From a virus, in IMG/VR virus record IMGVR_UViG_3300030012_001352, positions 1-20,815 of that record: DNA of 20,815 nucleotides. The stretch is one strand, 5' to 3'. The translations under genes and the position numbers were made by a program. A model generated the notes under the pieces. It saw nothing but the letters and a program-made list of their open reading frames with translations. It had not been told where the DNA came from and made no database searches. How positions within the stretch are numbered: the first letter of the stretch is position 1; every line of letters starts with the position of its first letter. Shown in pieces: positions 1 through 7,517 of the stretch.

Positions 1-596
1 TCTACAACTTCTTTTTCGGTGTACATTTTCTTTTTTGTTGGTGTAAAAACCTTAATCCTTTGATTTACTAATTGTAAAAAGTCCTTGTCAGATGATAAAA
101 TCGTAACTTCTTTTTTAAAGTAGTGATTTGCCAAGTATGCGATAATGTCATCTGCTTCAACATAATCTATATAAGTCATTGTGATAGGTAGTATCTGTAA
201 GTATTCAATGAGTCTCTTGAATTGATTTCTCATTGATACTTGTTGGTCCTCTAAGTCTTCATATCCTGCAAGTCTATTCAACTTAGTTAAACCTGTTCTA
301 CCTTCCTTATATCCCTTATATACGGACTTTCTTCTATTAGAACCACCCTTTCCATCAAAGACTATAACGACACGAGTTGGTTTTAATCTTCTAATCGTTG
401 CAGCGGTGGACAAGAGAAAACCTGTCACACCACCACAATGTTCACCATCATCATTCAAAGCAGGTACTGCTCCAAATACTCTAATGAATTGATTAAGACC
501 ATCAATGATAAGAACTCTATCATTAAGGGATTCGTTTTTTACTTCGTTATGTTCTTTACTTACTTCTTTGAGTAGCTCTTTGTATTTATTAATCAT
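1..596 (-). CDS. rnh: 5'-3' exonuclease / RNase H (FEN-1 type), C-terminus cut by window edge
   Basis: The first 198 residues of a PIN/FEN-type nuclease are visible; the 3' part lies outside the window. In order they show an N-terminal metal-binding Asp in RVLIIDGLNQF, a second block VVIVFDGKGG followed by a basic RRK stretch, the acidic helix EADDIIAYLA, and the ILSSDKDFLQLV block. These are the conserved acidic sites of T4 RNase H and DNA polymerase I 5'-nuclease domains. The family removes RNA primers and flaps from lagging-strand fragments, often with the single-strand binding protein, which fits the position just downstream of uvsX and gp32. The ATG at 596 overlaps the uvsX stop region by 8 bases, so translation is probably coupled. 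T4 RNase H is about 305 residues, so roughly a third is missing here. The fold assignment is firm; the gene symbol follows from context. Confidence 0.9.
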   Translation of the reverse strand, partial: MINKYKELLKEVSKEHNEVKNESLNDRVLIIDGLNQFIRVFGAVPALNDDGEHCGGVTGFLLSTAATIRRLKPTRVVIVFDGKGGSNRRKSVYKGYKEGRTGLTKLNRLAGYEDLEDQQVSMRNQFKRLIEYLQILPITMTYIDYVEADDIIAYLANHYFKKEVTILSSDKDFLQLVNQRIKVFTPTKKKMYTEKEVV

Positions 597-1722
597 CAAA
601 ATCTGTTACTTCAACATTATCAATATTTGCCTCTTCACTTGATTGTTTGTAAGCCATAATGTATGAATTACAAATCTCATTGTAAATAGACTCTTTTAGT
701 TCGGGTCTTTCTTCGAGTATGTCTTCCCAATTTTTAGCTTGGAATTTTATTTCCTCACCTGTTTCTTTGTCGACATAAGTGTACCATGCACCACTTTGAG
801 TTACCAACTTATATGTTTTCATCATTTGTAACCATGAACCATAATTGTCGATACCACTATCAAAGTAGATATCATAGTCAACTGAACGAAGAGGTGGCCC
901 CATTCTATTCTTGATAACTTGAGCACGAGTTTTGATACCAACTACTTGGTCTACTCCACCAATTTTAGATTTAAGTTGTCCCATTGATTTTAACCTAATT
1001 CTACAAGAAGAGTGGAATGCTATTGCTTTACCACCACTTGTAGTCCAAGGGTCACCAAAAGAAACACCTAATCTTGTTCTTAATTGATTTGTGAAAATTA
1101 AAGATATTCTTTCTCTACCTATAAGATTTGTAATCTTTCTCATAGCTTTAGAAATAATAATAGCTTTCTGAGTAGCATAACCTGCTTGGTCGTAATCTGC
1201 GGATATCTCTACCTTAGTTGAAGCACCTGCGACAGAATCCACTACAATAGTTACTAGCTTTTTCTTGTCTGATGACCTTACTGACTCTATAATTGAATCA
1301 ATACCTTCAAAGATATCTTCAACAGTTTCAAGAGGAACATACAACATTTTTTGAATGTCAACTCCAATCGCTTCTAAGAAATCAGTATTACAAGCATTCT
1401 CAGTATCTATATAAACACCAAGACCACCCTTTTTCTGAGTATCTGCGATTGCGTGAGCTGCCAATAGTGATTTACCACTTCCTTCTAAACCTGTAATCTC
1501 TGTTAGTCTACCAACTGGTAATCCACCATTTGGTCTATTTGATATCGCCAAATCTAACATCGGTGAACCTGTCGAAATCCAACCATCAAGGTCGGTAGGA
1601 GTTTGTTCACCACCATCCAAGAAGTAAGCCACCTTGTGGGCGGACTTAAACTTCTTGTTGAGGTTATCAGCTAAGATTGAAGATAGTTCATCACGAACCG
1701 ATTCTTTCTTCTTCTTTGCCAT
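589..1722 (-). CDS. uvsX: UvsX RecA-like recombinase
   Basis: This 377-residue strand-exchange ATPase has T4 UvsX size (about 390). The Walker A motif GLEGSGKS is at residues 78-85, DTENA with the likely catalytic Glu is near 106-110, and the Walker B strand LVTIVVDS is near 156-163. An L2-like stretch around FTNQLRTRLG and TTSGGKAIAFHSS follows. The N-terminus is Lys-rich and the C-terminus very acidic, as in other UvsX proteins. UvsX forms filaments on ssDNA coated by gp32 and drives recombination-dependent replication and repair. It starts 3 bases after the gp32 stop with no clear Shine-Dalgarno sequence, so it is probably translated by coupling from the gp32 message. Its 3' end overlaps the exonuclease start. 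Nothing in the motifs looks broken. Confidence 0.95.
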   Translation of the reverse strand: MAKKKKESVRDELSSILADNLNKKFKSAHKVAYFLDGGEQTPTDLDGWISTGSPMLDLAISNRPNGGLPVGRLTEITGLEGSGKSLLAAHAIADTQKKGGLGVYIDTENACNTDFLEAIGVDIQKMLYVPLETVEDIFEGIDSIIESVRSSDKKKLVTIVVDSVAGASTKVEISADYDQAGYATQKAIIISKAMRKITNLIGRERISLIFTNQLRTRLGVSFGDPWTTSGGKAIAFHSSCRIRLKSMGQLKSKIGGVDQVVGIKTRAQVIKNRMGPPLRSVDYDIYFDSGIDNYGSWLQMMKTYKLVTQSGAWYTYVDKETGEEIKFQAKNWEDILEERPELKESIYNEICNSYIMAYKQSSEEANIDNVEVTDFDD

Positions 1723-1725
1723 AGA

Positions 1726-2487
1726 TTATTCGTTAAATAAGTCGTCAAACGCTTCTTTTACATTAGTCGCTGGGGAAGTTGCAGTTGTAGTTTCTTTTAC
1801 TTCAACTTTAGGTTCTTCTTTTTTATCAGAAACTTCACCTGTATCCAACCATTCTTTTAACATTCCTTCCATTTCTTCATAAGAAACTTTTTTGAACATA
1901 TCACCAAGAACGATTTGGTCTTTAGCGGTTTCTAATACATTCTTATCCTCTGAGATAGCTGATGTATTTGGTTTTACTCTGATGTAAGTTTCAGGATAAG
2001 TTTTACCTAACTCTGCAGCAGTTTTAAATTCTACTGTTACATCTCTACCATTTACGGGGTCAGTCAAATCACCATAATCAGGGTCAGCGAAGAATCCAAG
2101 AAGTTCTTGGTATACATTCTTACCGAATCCCCAAAACTTAACACCTTCAGACTCTTCACCTCTAACGAGGATAGGAACATAAGTTCTCATCTTTGGAGTT
2201 AACTTTCTTGAAAGTTGGTAATCATTCCTATCACCTGTTGCTTTCAACTTTTCTGCAAACTCTAAGATAGGGTCTGCTTCACCAAAAGAACTTGGGCTGA
2301 TAATATTCTTACCACCAAATCCAAAATGGAAATAAAGTTCGATGAACGGGTTAGAGGGATTGTGAACATAAGGAAGAATCCTTACTTGTTGTTTGCCGGG
2401 TTGTGGTTTCCACAAGTTGTCGGTCTTTGTTACTTTGGTCTGAAGAGAGTTCAGACGATTGCGGATTGCGTTTAAATCAATTGCCAT
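1726..2487 (-). CDS. 32: gp32-like single-stranded DNA binding protein
   Basis: This 253-residue protein has a basic, Ser/Thr-containing N-terminus, an OB-fold core beginning near QQVRILPYVHNP, the aromatic-rich stretch IELYFHFGFGGK, and the block VKFWGFGKNVYQ. A Pro/Thr/Glu-rich linker then leads to an acidic tail ending FDDLFNE. This is the domain plan of T4 gp32: cooperative N-arm, OB core and acidic tail that recruits replication proteins. T4 gp32 is longer (301) and holds a zinc ion through His and three Cys. This protein has no cysteine at all, so the zinc module is absent. Placement directly upstream of uvsX supports the call. The ATG at 2487 has an AAAAGG ribosome site about 7 bases upstream. 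A Bacteroidota-type promoter and a 9-bp dyad lie in the leader region. Confidence 0.88.
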   Translation of the reverse strand: MAIDLNAIRNRLNSLQTKVTKTDNLWKPQPGKQQVRILPYVHNPSNPFIELYFHFGFGGKNIISPSSFGEADPILEFAEKLKATGDRNDYQLSRKLTPKMRTYVPILVRGEESEGVKFWGFGKNVYQELLGFFADPDYGDLTDPVNGRDVTVEFKTAAELGKTYPETYIRVKPNTSAISEDKNVLETAKDQIVLGDMFKKVSYEEMEGMLKEWLDTGEVSDKKEEPKVEVKETTTATSPATNVKEAFDDLFNE

Positions 2488-2526
2488 AATTTACCTTTTT
2501 TAATTATTATTTATTTAAGTTAGTCA

Positions 2527-2558
2527 CTAATATACAACATTTGGTTGACAAATCCAAA
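2527..2558 (-). promoter_or_regulatory. Bacteroidota-type early promoter of gp32-uvsX-rnh
   Basis: Reading the minus strand, TTTG (2558-2555) is separated by exactly 20 bases from TATATTAG (2534-2527). This matches the Bacteroidota -33 TTTG and -7 TAnnTTTG boxes. The same elements and spacing occur upstream of the polymerase and the 72-aa gene. It would give a leader of roughly 30 bases before the gp32 start at 2487. Confidence 0.65.
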
Positions 2559-2562
2559 TGTT
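2536..2562. promoter_or_regulatory. perfect 9-bp dyad over the gp32 promoter (possible operator)
   Basis: AACATTTGG and CCAAATGTT form a perfect 9-bp inverted repeat around a 9-base centre. On the minus strand it covers the -33 box and the spacer, stopping one base before the -7 box. Such a position suits a repressor or activator site. It lies upstream of the predicted transcript start, so it would not be in the mRNA. The other two early promoters here lack it. Confidence 0.45.
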
Positions 2563-2579
2563 TTTTCATTTTTTTTATT
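2536..2579 (+). terminator. possible plus-strand intrinsic terminator
   Basis: Read on the plus strand, the same 9-bp stem is followed at once by a long T-rich tract (2561-2580), the classic form of a Rho-independent terminator. No plus-strand gene exists nearby, so it could only stop antisense transcription. The dyad may instead serve as a protein site. Confidence 0.35.
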
Positions 2580-2621
2580 TTGCAGTTATCACTACTGATA
2601 TAAATATGTAAAAATATTTAA

Positions 2622-3620
2622 TTAACTGCGTTCTGAGCGTTTTTCTAAGTCTAAATAAAATCTACTTGCCTCAGAGTCAATCCATGACTTTTCACTCATT
2701 TCTTTGTTTATTTCTTTCTTATCACTCCACCATTGATTTTCTTTTTTAATGGTATTCCATTTGTTGTCAACCTCTAAGTCTCTAACATCATCTTGGTGTA
2801 ATACTTCACCAGTTTCACTACTAAATGGTGATGATGATTTTGGTGTTTGTGGTACAAGGTTCATAAAGTAATCTTCTAACATTTTAGATGGTCGCATTGG
2901 TAGTTTATCATATAAAGGCATTCCATCGTAATAATCTATAAATGGAGTATCACCATCCATATTCGTATGTATTCTTAAATCTTGATGATACATTTTATAC
3001 AACTTTCCTTTTTGTAGAGTTGCCGTTCCATTAAGTTGTTTGTTTTTAGGAATTGTTTTATCCCACTTGTTAGTATATGGCTTTCTTAAGTTACCTTGCC
3101 AATACCATGGCCATTGTTCACAAAAAAATGTCCAATGATTATCTTTAAATTTTAGTTTTAATGATTCTGAGTGTTTAAATATATTGTGATGAATTGTTTC
3201 ATCAAAGTTAGAACCACCTATCCAAAATTTTGGATATGGATATATTTTTTGTATTTCGTCAAATTGTTTAATTGTAGGTTTATTGATATAAACAAAGTCA
3301 AGGACTTCCCATGCTCTTCTGAAAACATCAATCAGTTCAGAGTGTGACAATAATCTTACTACATCTTGAAATGTAGATTTAAGTTGCAAAGCTTGCTCGT
3401 CTGTAAAGTCTTCTATAATGTATATATGGTCAAATTCATTTGAGTCTACAAAGGTTTGTACAACTCCAATATCATCGTATCCTACGATAATCATCGCTTT
3501 AGGTACACAATATTTTTTAGGAATTTTTTTACCTGCACCTAATTTAAAAGTATCTTTGTGTCTGTGTTGTCTTCCGATATATGTTAACATATCTTTAAGA
3601 CCTTCATAACTTTTTTGCAT
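2622..3620 (-). CDS. unknown protein with methyltransferase-like (Rossmann) N-terminal half
   Basis: I do not recognise this 332-residue protein as a named T4 gene. Residues about 42-165 read like a degenerate class I SAM-methyltransferase fold: AMIIVGYDDIG in the motif I place, an acidic strand end HIYIIEDF, then DFVYINKPTIKQFDEI and KFWIGGSNFDETI. The last two resemble the DFVyIDg...H and GG..GgDDy region of Methyltransf_24-type enzymes. The glycine-rich SAM loop and the DG/H signature are altered, so activity is doubtful. The second half is rich in Trp, Lys and Asp, and the C-terminus is charged. It starts 6 bases after the 129-aa gene stop and is last in that gene string before the gp32 promoter. 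The fold is an inference from motif order only. Confidence 0.5.
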   Translation of the reverse strand: MQKSYEGLKDMLTYIGRQHRHKDTFKLGAGKKIPKKYCVPKAMIIVGYDDIGVVQTFVDSNEFDHIYIIEDFTDEQALQLKSTFQDVVRLLSHSELIDVFRRAWEVLDFVYINKPTIKQFDEIQKIYPYPKFWIGGSNFDETIHHNIFKHSESLKLKFKDNHWTFFCEQWPWYWQGNLRKPYTNKWDKTIPKNKQLNGTATLQKGKLYKMYHQDLRIHTNMDGDTPFIDYYDGMPLYDKLPMRPSKMLEDYFMNLVPQTPKSSSPFSSETGEVLHQDDVRDLEVDNKWNTIKKENQWWSDKKEINKEMSEKSWIDSEASRFYLDLEKRSERS

Positions 3621-3626
3621 ACTTAA

Positions 3627-4016
3627 TTAATTTACATCAACTATTCTGAATAAACTTGTCTTTAGTATTTTGTGTCCTTCACCATCGGTTAGAATCATAG
3701 AGTTTCTATAATCTTCCCAATTAATTTTATATGTTTTGTCTGCAACACCACCATTTAAGTCAACAATCAATCTATTTAATGCGTTTATTGTGTAGATAGT
3801 GTTTGATTCCTTCTTACGATGTGCTAATATAGTACTTCCTAAGAATTTTCTTTCATTGTTCGGTATTATATTGTAACTAATCACTAACTCTTGTGATGGT
3901 TTTAATTTTAAAATAAATATTTTTCTACTATAAAGGATAAATGAGTTTTGAATGTTTTCTAAAACTGATTCAAATTCAGCCTCATTAGTAAATGTACATA
4001 ATAGTTGTGTTCTCAC
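3627..4016 (-). CDS. hypothetical protein, 129 aa
   Basis: The function is not recognised. It is a compact soluble protein with alternating beta-type hydrophobic stretches (SFILYSRKIFILKLK, TIYTINALNRLIVDLNGG) and no membrane segment, zinc site or nucleotide-binding motif. The start is most likely the GTG at 4016. An ATG two codons upstream is in another frame that closes quickly, and AAGGGAAG lies a few bases upstream of the GTG. It sits 10 bases after the 693-aa gene and 6 bases before the methyltransferase-like gene, so the three are probably co-transcribed from the polymerase promoter. It could be a small partner of either neighbour, but nothing in the sequence proves it. Confidence 0.7.
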   Translation of the reverse strand: MRTQLLCTFTNEAEFESVLENIQNSFILYSRKIFILKLKPSQELVISYNIIPNNERKFLGSTILAHRKKESNTIYTINALNRLIVDLNGGVADKTYKINWEDYRNSMILTDGEGHKILKTSLFRIVDVN

Positions 4017-4026
4017 TCATCTTCCC

Positions 4027-6108
4027 TTATTTTACATTCAAAGCTGACTTTACTTTTCCTAATGGAAGTTCTTGTGTGCCTTCAAAGTTGTAACTATATC
4101 TACCAGATGAATTTGTTCCCATTCTAAATTGTGAATACTTCATATCACCTGTTGTTTCATTTATACCTGTTAATCCATACCCCGTCATTGCGAAATACTT
4201 ACCATCTTTTGCATTTGTTCTTAAAAAGAATACAATTGTGTCTGATAAGTCTTTTGATAGTTTATCTTCTACAAATTTTGATGAACCAGGGAATTGTTTA
4301 TATGTAGTTCCCTTTCCATCTTTATCTACACCAAAGACCTTATATAAAGGTAATGTTGTTTTACCATATATCATTTCTTTTTCTATCTCTATTAGTTGTG
4401 AGTATAACTTTTTTGCGTCTCCAGATAAATCACCCAAAATATTTTTAAGAACTATTGCTGATTGAAAGTTTGTCAATAACTTAGCAACAGTATCTTTTGT
4501 TACAGGTGCGGTTAAAGAAAGTTTTTCATATCCGTTATAGTAAAATGCTGGATTTGATATAGCTGCGGTTGACAATGCTTTCAGTTTAATATCTACATTA
4601 CTTACTAATTTATCTAATACTTTTTGATTTGTTGCAATTTGTTCAAAAGAATCATATATAGATGGTTTTTTAGCTTCATTTAAAATACCTTCATGTAATC
4701 CTGCTCTTAACAATTCTTTTTCTAATTTTTTAACTTCAGATTTTGGTGATTTTTTTAATCCTTTGAATATCTTTTTTGAGAATCCAAATAAGAATTTTCC
4801 TAATTGAGAAATTTTTTGTAATAAATTAGAACCAATACTTTTTATGAAAGCAACACCCTTATTTAAAAAGTCTCGTAATCCCTCATTCAATTGAACTGAC
4901 TCTAATGCCAACTTCTTAACATCTTCAGTACCCAATAAATTATACTTATCTTTTAAGAATCCGTATATTTTACCTAATTGAGCTCCACCTTCTGCTTTTT
5001 TAAGTGATACTTGTATAAACTTAATACTTGTACCAGTTATTGTACAAACACCCTTTTTATCATATTCAACAGGTAAACCTTCACTTAACTTAGATATAAG
5101 TTCAGACGCTGGGACATTGGATATAACACAATCAGCAGTATTATCTTTTACACCATCTACTAATTCAGAACGCTCAGTAGCTTGATAGTATGATTTAATA
5201 CTTTTGTGACATATATATGCACCTTTAAATTTCATATCATCTGTAAACTTGGTCATACCTGCCATTAATTGTGCTATCAAGAAATAATCCCCAAGTGGCA
5301 TTGTATCTAATTTAGATAAAATTTCATTAGGTTTTGCATAGTCACCACTCATTCCTAATGCTTTTACAAATTTCTGTTTTACATCGTTAGTAACTTTTGG
5401 TAAAGTTTCTTCGGTAGCTGAATTTAATTGTTTAAGTATACTGAAACCATTTACATATGTTCCCATACATTGTGCGGTTTCCATCGTTTCTGTATCGAAG
5501 TTTACATCGGTTGGTTTAGAACCTTTTCTCATTTTACCGAATAAAGATTGAATGTTTCCATTACTAGCGGTAATTATATAATTTTTACCAGTATCTTCGG
5601 CAGATACATATACAGTTTGACCATTATTTATTTTTACTTGAACACCATCTTCAGTAGGTCCTATTTTAGTAAAAGGTCCTTTAGGTACTTTTTCACCCTT
5701 TGGTAATCCTAATTTCAATAAGTCTGCGGTATTTTTAAGTGGTATGAATTTATCACCTATTGCATATTTGTTATCGTATATTGAAGCTTCACTAAGAAGT
5801 TGTCCTAATTCAATTAGTATATTTTCTTTTACTTCTTCTTTTTTCTTTAACTCATCCTTCTCAATTTGAGTTAACATTCCAAACTTATCAATTTCTTTTT
5901 CGTTTTCTGAATCTTCTTCTTCGGTTTCTTTTTCTTTTTGAAATTCTTGGATTAGGATATCTGCATTCTTTTCACCAACCTCATCAATTAAGTGATAATA
6001 GAATGATTTTAAGAATTCTTCAGTATAGATACCTTCAGTAAGTTTAAGGTCTATATCAGACCAAACTTTCCTTAATATTCTATCTACTATGTTTTGGGAT
6101 TTATTCAT
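4027..6108 (-). CDS. large unknown protein, 693 aa, with nuclease-like central motif
   Basis: The family is not recognised with certainty. Residues 1-110 are helical with a strongly acidic, Lys/Glu-rich linker (about 56-95). Residues 115-395 form a globular region with TAQCMGTYVNG near 211-221, NTADCVIS near 323-330 and IQVSLKKAEGGAQLGK near 365-380. An Asp strand followed by a SxK strand with Gly/Gln after it recalls PD-(D/E)XK-type restriction nucleases, but this rests on eye matching only. Residues about 410-475 are a Lys-rich amphipathic segment (LFGFSKKIFKGLKKS) that could touch DNA or membrane. A second globular region fills the C-terminus. No Shine-Dalgarno is visible before the ATG at 6108, which lies 12 bases after the polymerase gene. 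It is probably in the polymerase operon; a packaged virion protein is an alternative. Confidence 0.6.
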   Translation of the reverse strand: MNKSQNIVDRILRKVWSDIDLKLTEGIYTEEFLKSFYYHLIDEVGEKNADILIQEFQKEKETEEEDSENEKEIDKFGMLTQIEKDELKKKEEVKENILIELGQLLSEASIYDNKYAIGDKFIPLKNTADLLKLGLPKGEKVPKGPFTKIGPTEDGVQVKINNGQTVYVSAEDTGKNYIITASNGNIQSLFGKMRKGSKPTDVNFDTETMETAQCMGTYVNGFSILKQLNSATEETLPKVTNDVKQKFVKALGMSGDYAKPNEILSKLDTMPLGDYFLIAQLMAGMTKFTDDMKFKGAYICHKSIKSYYQATERSELVDGVKDNTADCVISNVPASELISKLSEGLPVEYDKKGVCTITGTSIKFIQVSLKKAEGGAQLGKIYGFLKDKYNLLGTEDVKKLALESVQLNEGLRDFLNKGVAFIKSIGSNLLQKISQLGKFLFGFSKKIFKGLKKSPKSEVKKLEKELLRAGLHEGILNEAKKPSIYDSFEQIATNQKVLDKLVSNVDIKLKALSTAAISNPAFYYNGYEKLSLTAPVTKDTVAKLLTNFQSAIVLKNILGDLSGDAKKLYSQLIEIEKEMIYGKTTLPLYKVFGVDKDGKGTTYKQFPGSSKFVEDKLSKDLSDTIVFFLRTNAKDGKYFAMTGYGLTGINETTGDMKYSQFRMGTNSSGRYSYNFEGTQELPLGKVKSALNVK

Positions 6109-6120
6109 AACTATAAATAT

Positions 6121-7344
6121 CTAAATATTGGTCTTAACCATATTATCGTAATCTTTTCCAATCTCTAATTGTGTAGGGAATCCATCTTTTTCCATTATCT
6201 TCTTTACTTCCCTAATATATTTGTCTTCACCTTCATCTACATCAAATAGAATCGAGTCATATGTGTATAGTATAGGTATTGACTTTTGATTCAAACCTAT
6301 TTTAGACAATTTGTCTAATATAAGTATGTTTCTTTCTGTTTCAAGCGCTTGTAAAACATAATTAAATAATTTATTTTTATTCAGACTATCATCAAATTTA
6401 ATTTTTCTTTGTAAAATAGGTGTAACCACTTCACGATTTCGTAAAAAATCTAACCATAGTGAGTTTATGTAATCTGATGTTTTTTTGAAAAATGGTATGT
6501 GATAGTATTCATCTTCCACCCCACCATATAGTTGTCTAAATGTGATTGCCTTTGCTTGACTAATATCTTTTCCATATTGATTTGCCAACCATTCATGTGC
6601 TTTCTTATCTAACGGAATATCTATGCCAATTAGTTTTGATATAAGTCGAATGTGATATCCATCGAAATCTAATTGGCACAATTTACCATTTTCGAATCTT
6701 GATATAAATCTACTACGAACACCATCATCTTTTTTAAGTGCCGCATAATTTGTTCCTTTAAATGTATTGGATGGTCTTGATGTTATTGTTAATGGATTGT
6801 AACGAGTATATTCATAACCCATCTTAGTATATAACCCATTCTTTTCTACCCAAGCCAAACTCTTTGGATAAAGTTGTGAGAATTTAGAAATTTTTGAGTC
6901 GACAAAAAGTTTCTTCCAATCTTCGAATTGTTCGTAATGTTTCCATATAGGAATAAGGTCATTTGCTTTAGGTGCCTGTCGTCTTCTGAAGATAGTGTAT
7001 ATAGGTTTCTCTTCTACATCAAAGTTCTTTGCTTGCCAGAATAAAGACATTTCTAAGTCATACATATTCGGTAAAAAGTCATAATGATATAAGAAGTCTT
7101 TCATACCTACTATATAAACTTCTTTGAAGTTATGAAACTCTACTTTTTGGTCTATTTTAGTTGCGTCTATGTTATGATAATTGATAAATAGGTCTAATGT
7201 ACCATCTGATATGATTAATGCGGATACTCGTGTATGTATGGAGTGTTTATCTAAACTTGTGAGTATAGGATATACCATAACCCTCTCCCCTTGGAGTTGG
7301 GATATATGTTTCCTAAGTTGTTTGTTGCTATCTACAATTTTCAT
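6121..7344 (-). CDS. compact, divergent family A (Pol I-like) DNA polymerase
   Basis: Residues about 185-370 carry the family A palm and fingers motifs in order. ITSRPSN (187-193) sits in the place of TGRLSS. Motif A is QLDFDGYHIRLIS with the metal-binding Asp226, where the usual Glu of DYSQIELR is His. Motif B (O-helix) is ISQAKAITFRQLYGG with Lys265, Phe269 and Tyr273, but the usual Arg is missing. NYVLQALETERNI (328-340) matches the NAPxQGTAAD helix. Motif C is YTYDSILFDV, where HDE has become YDS, keeping Asp363. At 407 residues it is much shorter than Pol I. The first about 180 residues are unlike a normal 3'-5' exonuclease and lack its DxE signature, and a full thumb seems absent. It may be a repair, primer-extension or specialised polymerase beside a family B gp43 outside the window. 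The ATG at 7344 follows its promoter so closely that the mRNA may be leaderless. Confidence 0.72.
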   Translation of the reverse strand: MKIVDSNKQLRKHISQLQGERVMVYPILTSLDKHSIHTRVSALIISDGTLDLFINYHNIDATKIDQKVEFHNFKEVYIVGMKDFLYHYDFLPNMYDLEMSLFWQAKNFDVEEKPIYTIFRRRQAPKANDLIPIWKHYEQFEDWKKLFVDSKISKFSQLYPKSLAWVEKNGLYTKMGYEYTRYNPLTITSRPSNTFKGTNYAALKKDDGVRSRFISRFENGKLCQLDFDGYHIRLISKLIGIDIPLDKKAHEWLANQYGKDISQAKAITFRQLYGGVEDEYYHIPFFKKTSDYINSLWLDFLRNREVVTPILQRKIKFDDSLNKNKLFNYVLQALETERNILILDKLSKIGLNQKSIPILYTYDSILFDVDEGEDKYIREVKKIMEKDGFPTQLEIGKDYDNMVKTNI

Positions 7345-7350
7345 CCGTAA

Positions 7351-7382
7351 CTAATATACGAAATATTTATGAGTTTTCCAAA
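7351..7382 (-). promoter_or_regulatory. Bacteroidota-type early promoter of the polymerase operon
   Basis: On the minus strand TTTG (7382-7379) is 20 bases from TATATTAG (7358-7351), identical to the gp32 -7 box and spacing. TTTG is embedded in the last codons of the 49-aa gene. The -7 box ends 6 bases before the polymerase ATG, so initiation would fall at or next to the start codon. Confidence 0.62.
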
Positions 7383-7516
7383 TTTATATGGGTTTCTATT
7401 AAGTCTATGATTTGTAATCGTGACTTATCCATATTTGTCTTGTAGCATAGACTCCAAATGTCTGATACTAAATTCCTTAATTTTAAGTTTTCTTTTTTTA
7501 ATTCTAAATTTGTCAT
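7367..7516 (-). CDS. small hypothetical protein, 49 aa
   Basis: An ATG at 7516 opens a 49-residue frame beginning MTNLELKKENLKLRNLV and ending LIETHINLENS. The first 20 residues form a Lys/Leu/Glu-rich helix, possibly a short coiled coil. It begins one base after the stop of the 108-aa gene, the same tight spacing as its upstream neighbours, and fills an otherwise empty gap, so it is likely real. No function is recognisable. Its 3' end contains the -33 box of the polymerase promoter. Confidence 0.6.
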   Translation of the reverse strand: MTNLELKKENLKLRNLVSDIWSLCYKTNMDKSRLQIIDLIETHINLENS

Positions 7517-7517
7517 A

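Noticed and set aside
2582-2629. 7-bp inverted repeat GCAGTTA/TAACTGC around the end of the methyltransferase-like gene
   Set aside because: The 34-base spacer and absence of a T tract on the coding strand make a terminator unlikely. A 7-bp match at this distance can arise by chance.
6111-6120. TATAAATA-like box beside the start of the 693-aa gene
   Set aside because: On the coding strand it is only 2 bases from the ATG, so a promoter there would start inside the gene. On the plus strand no gene follows.
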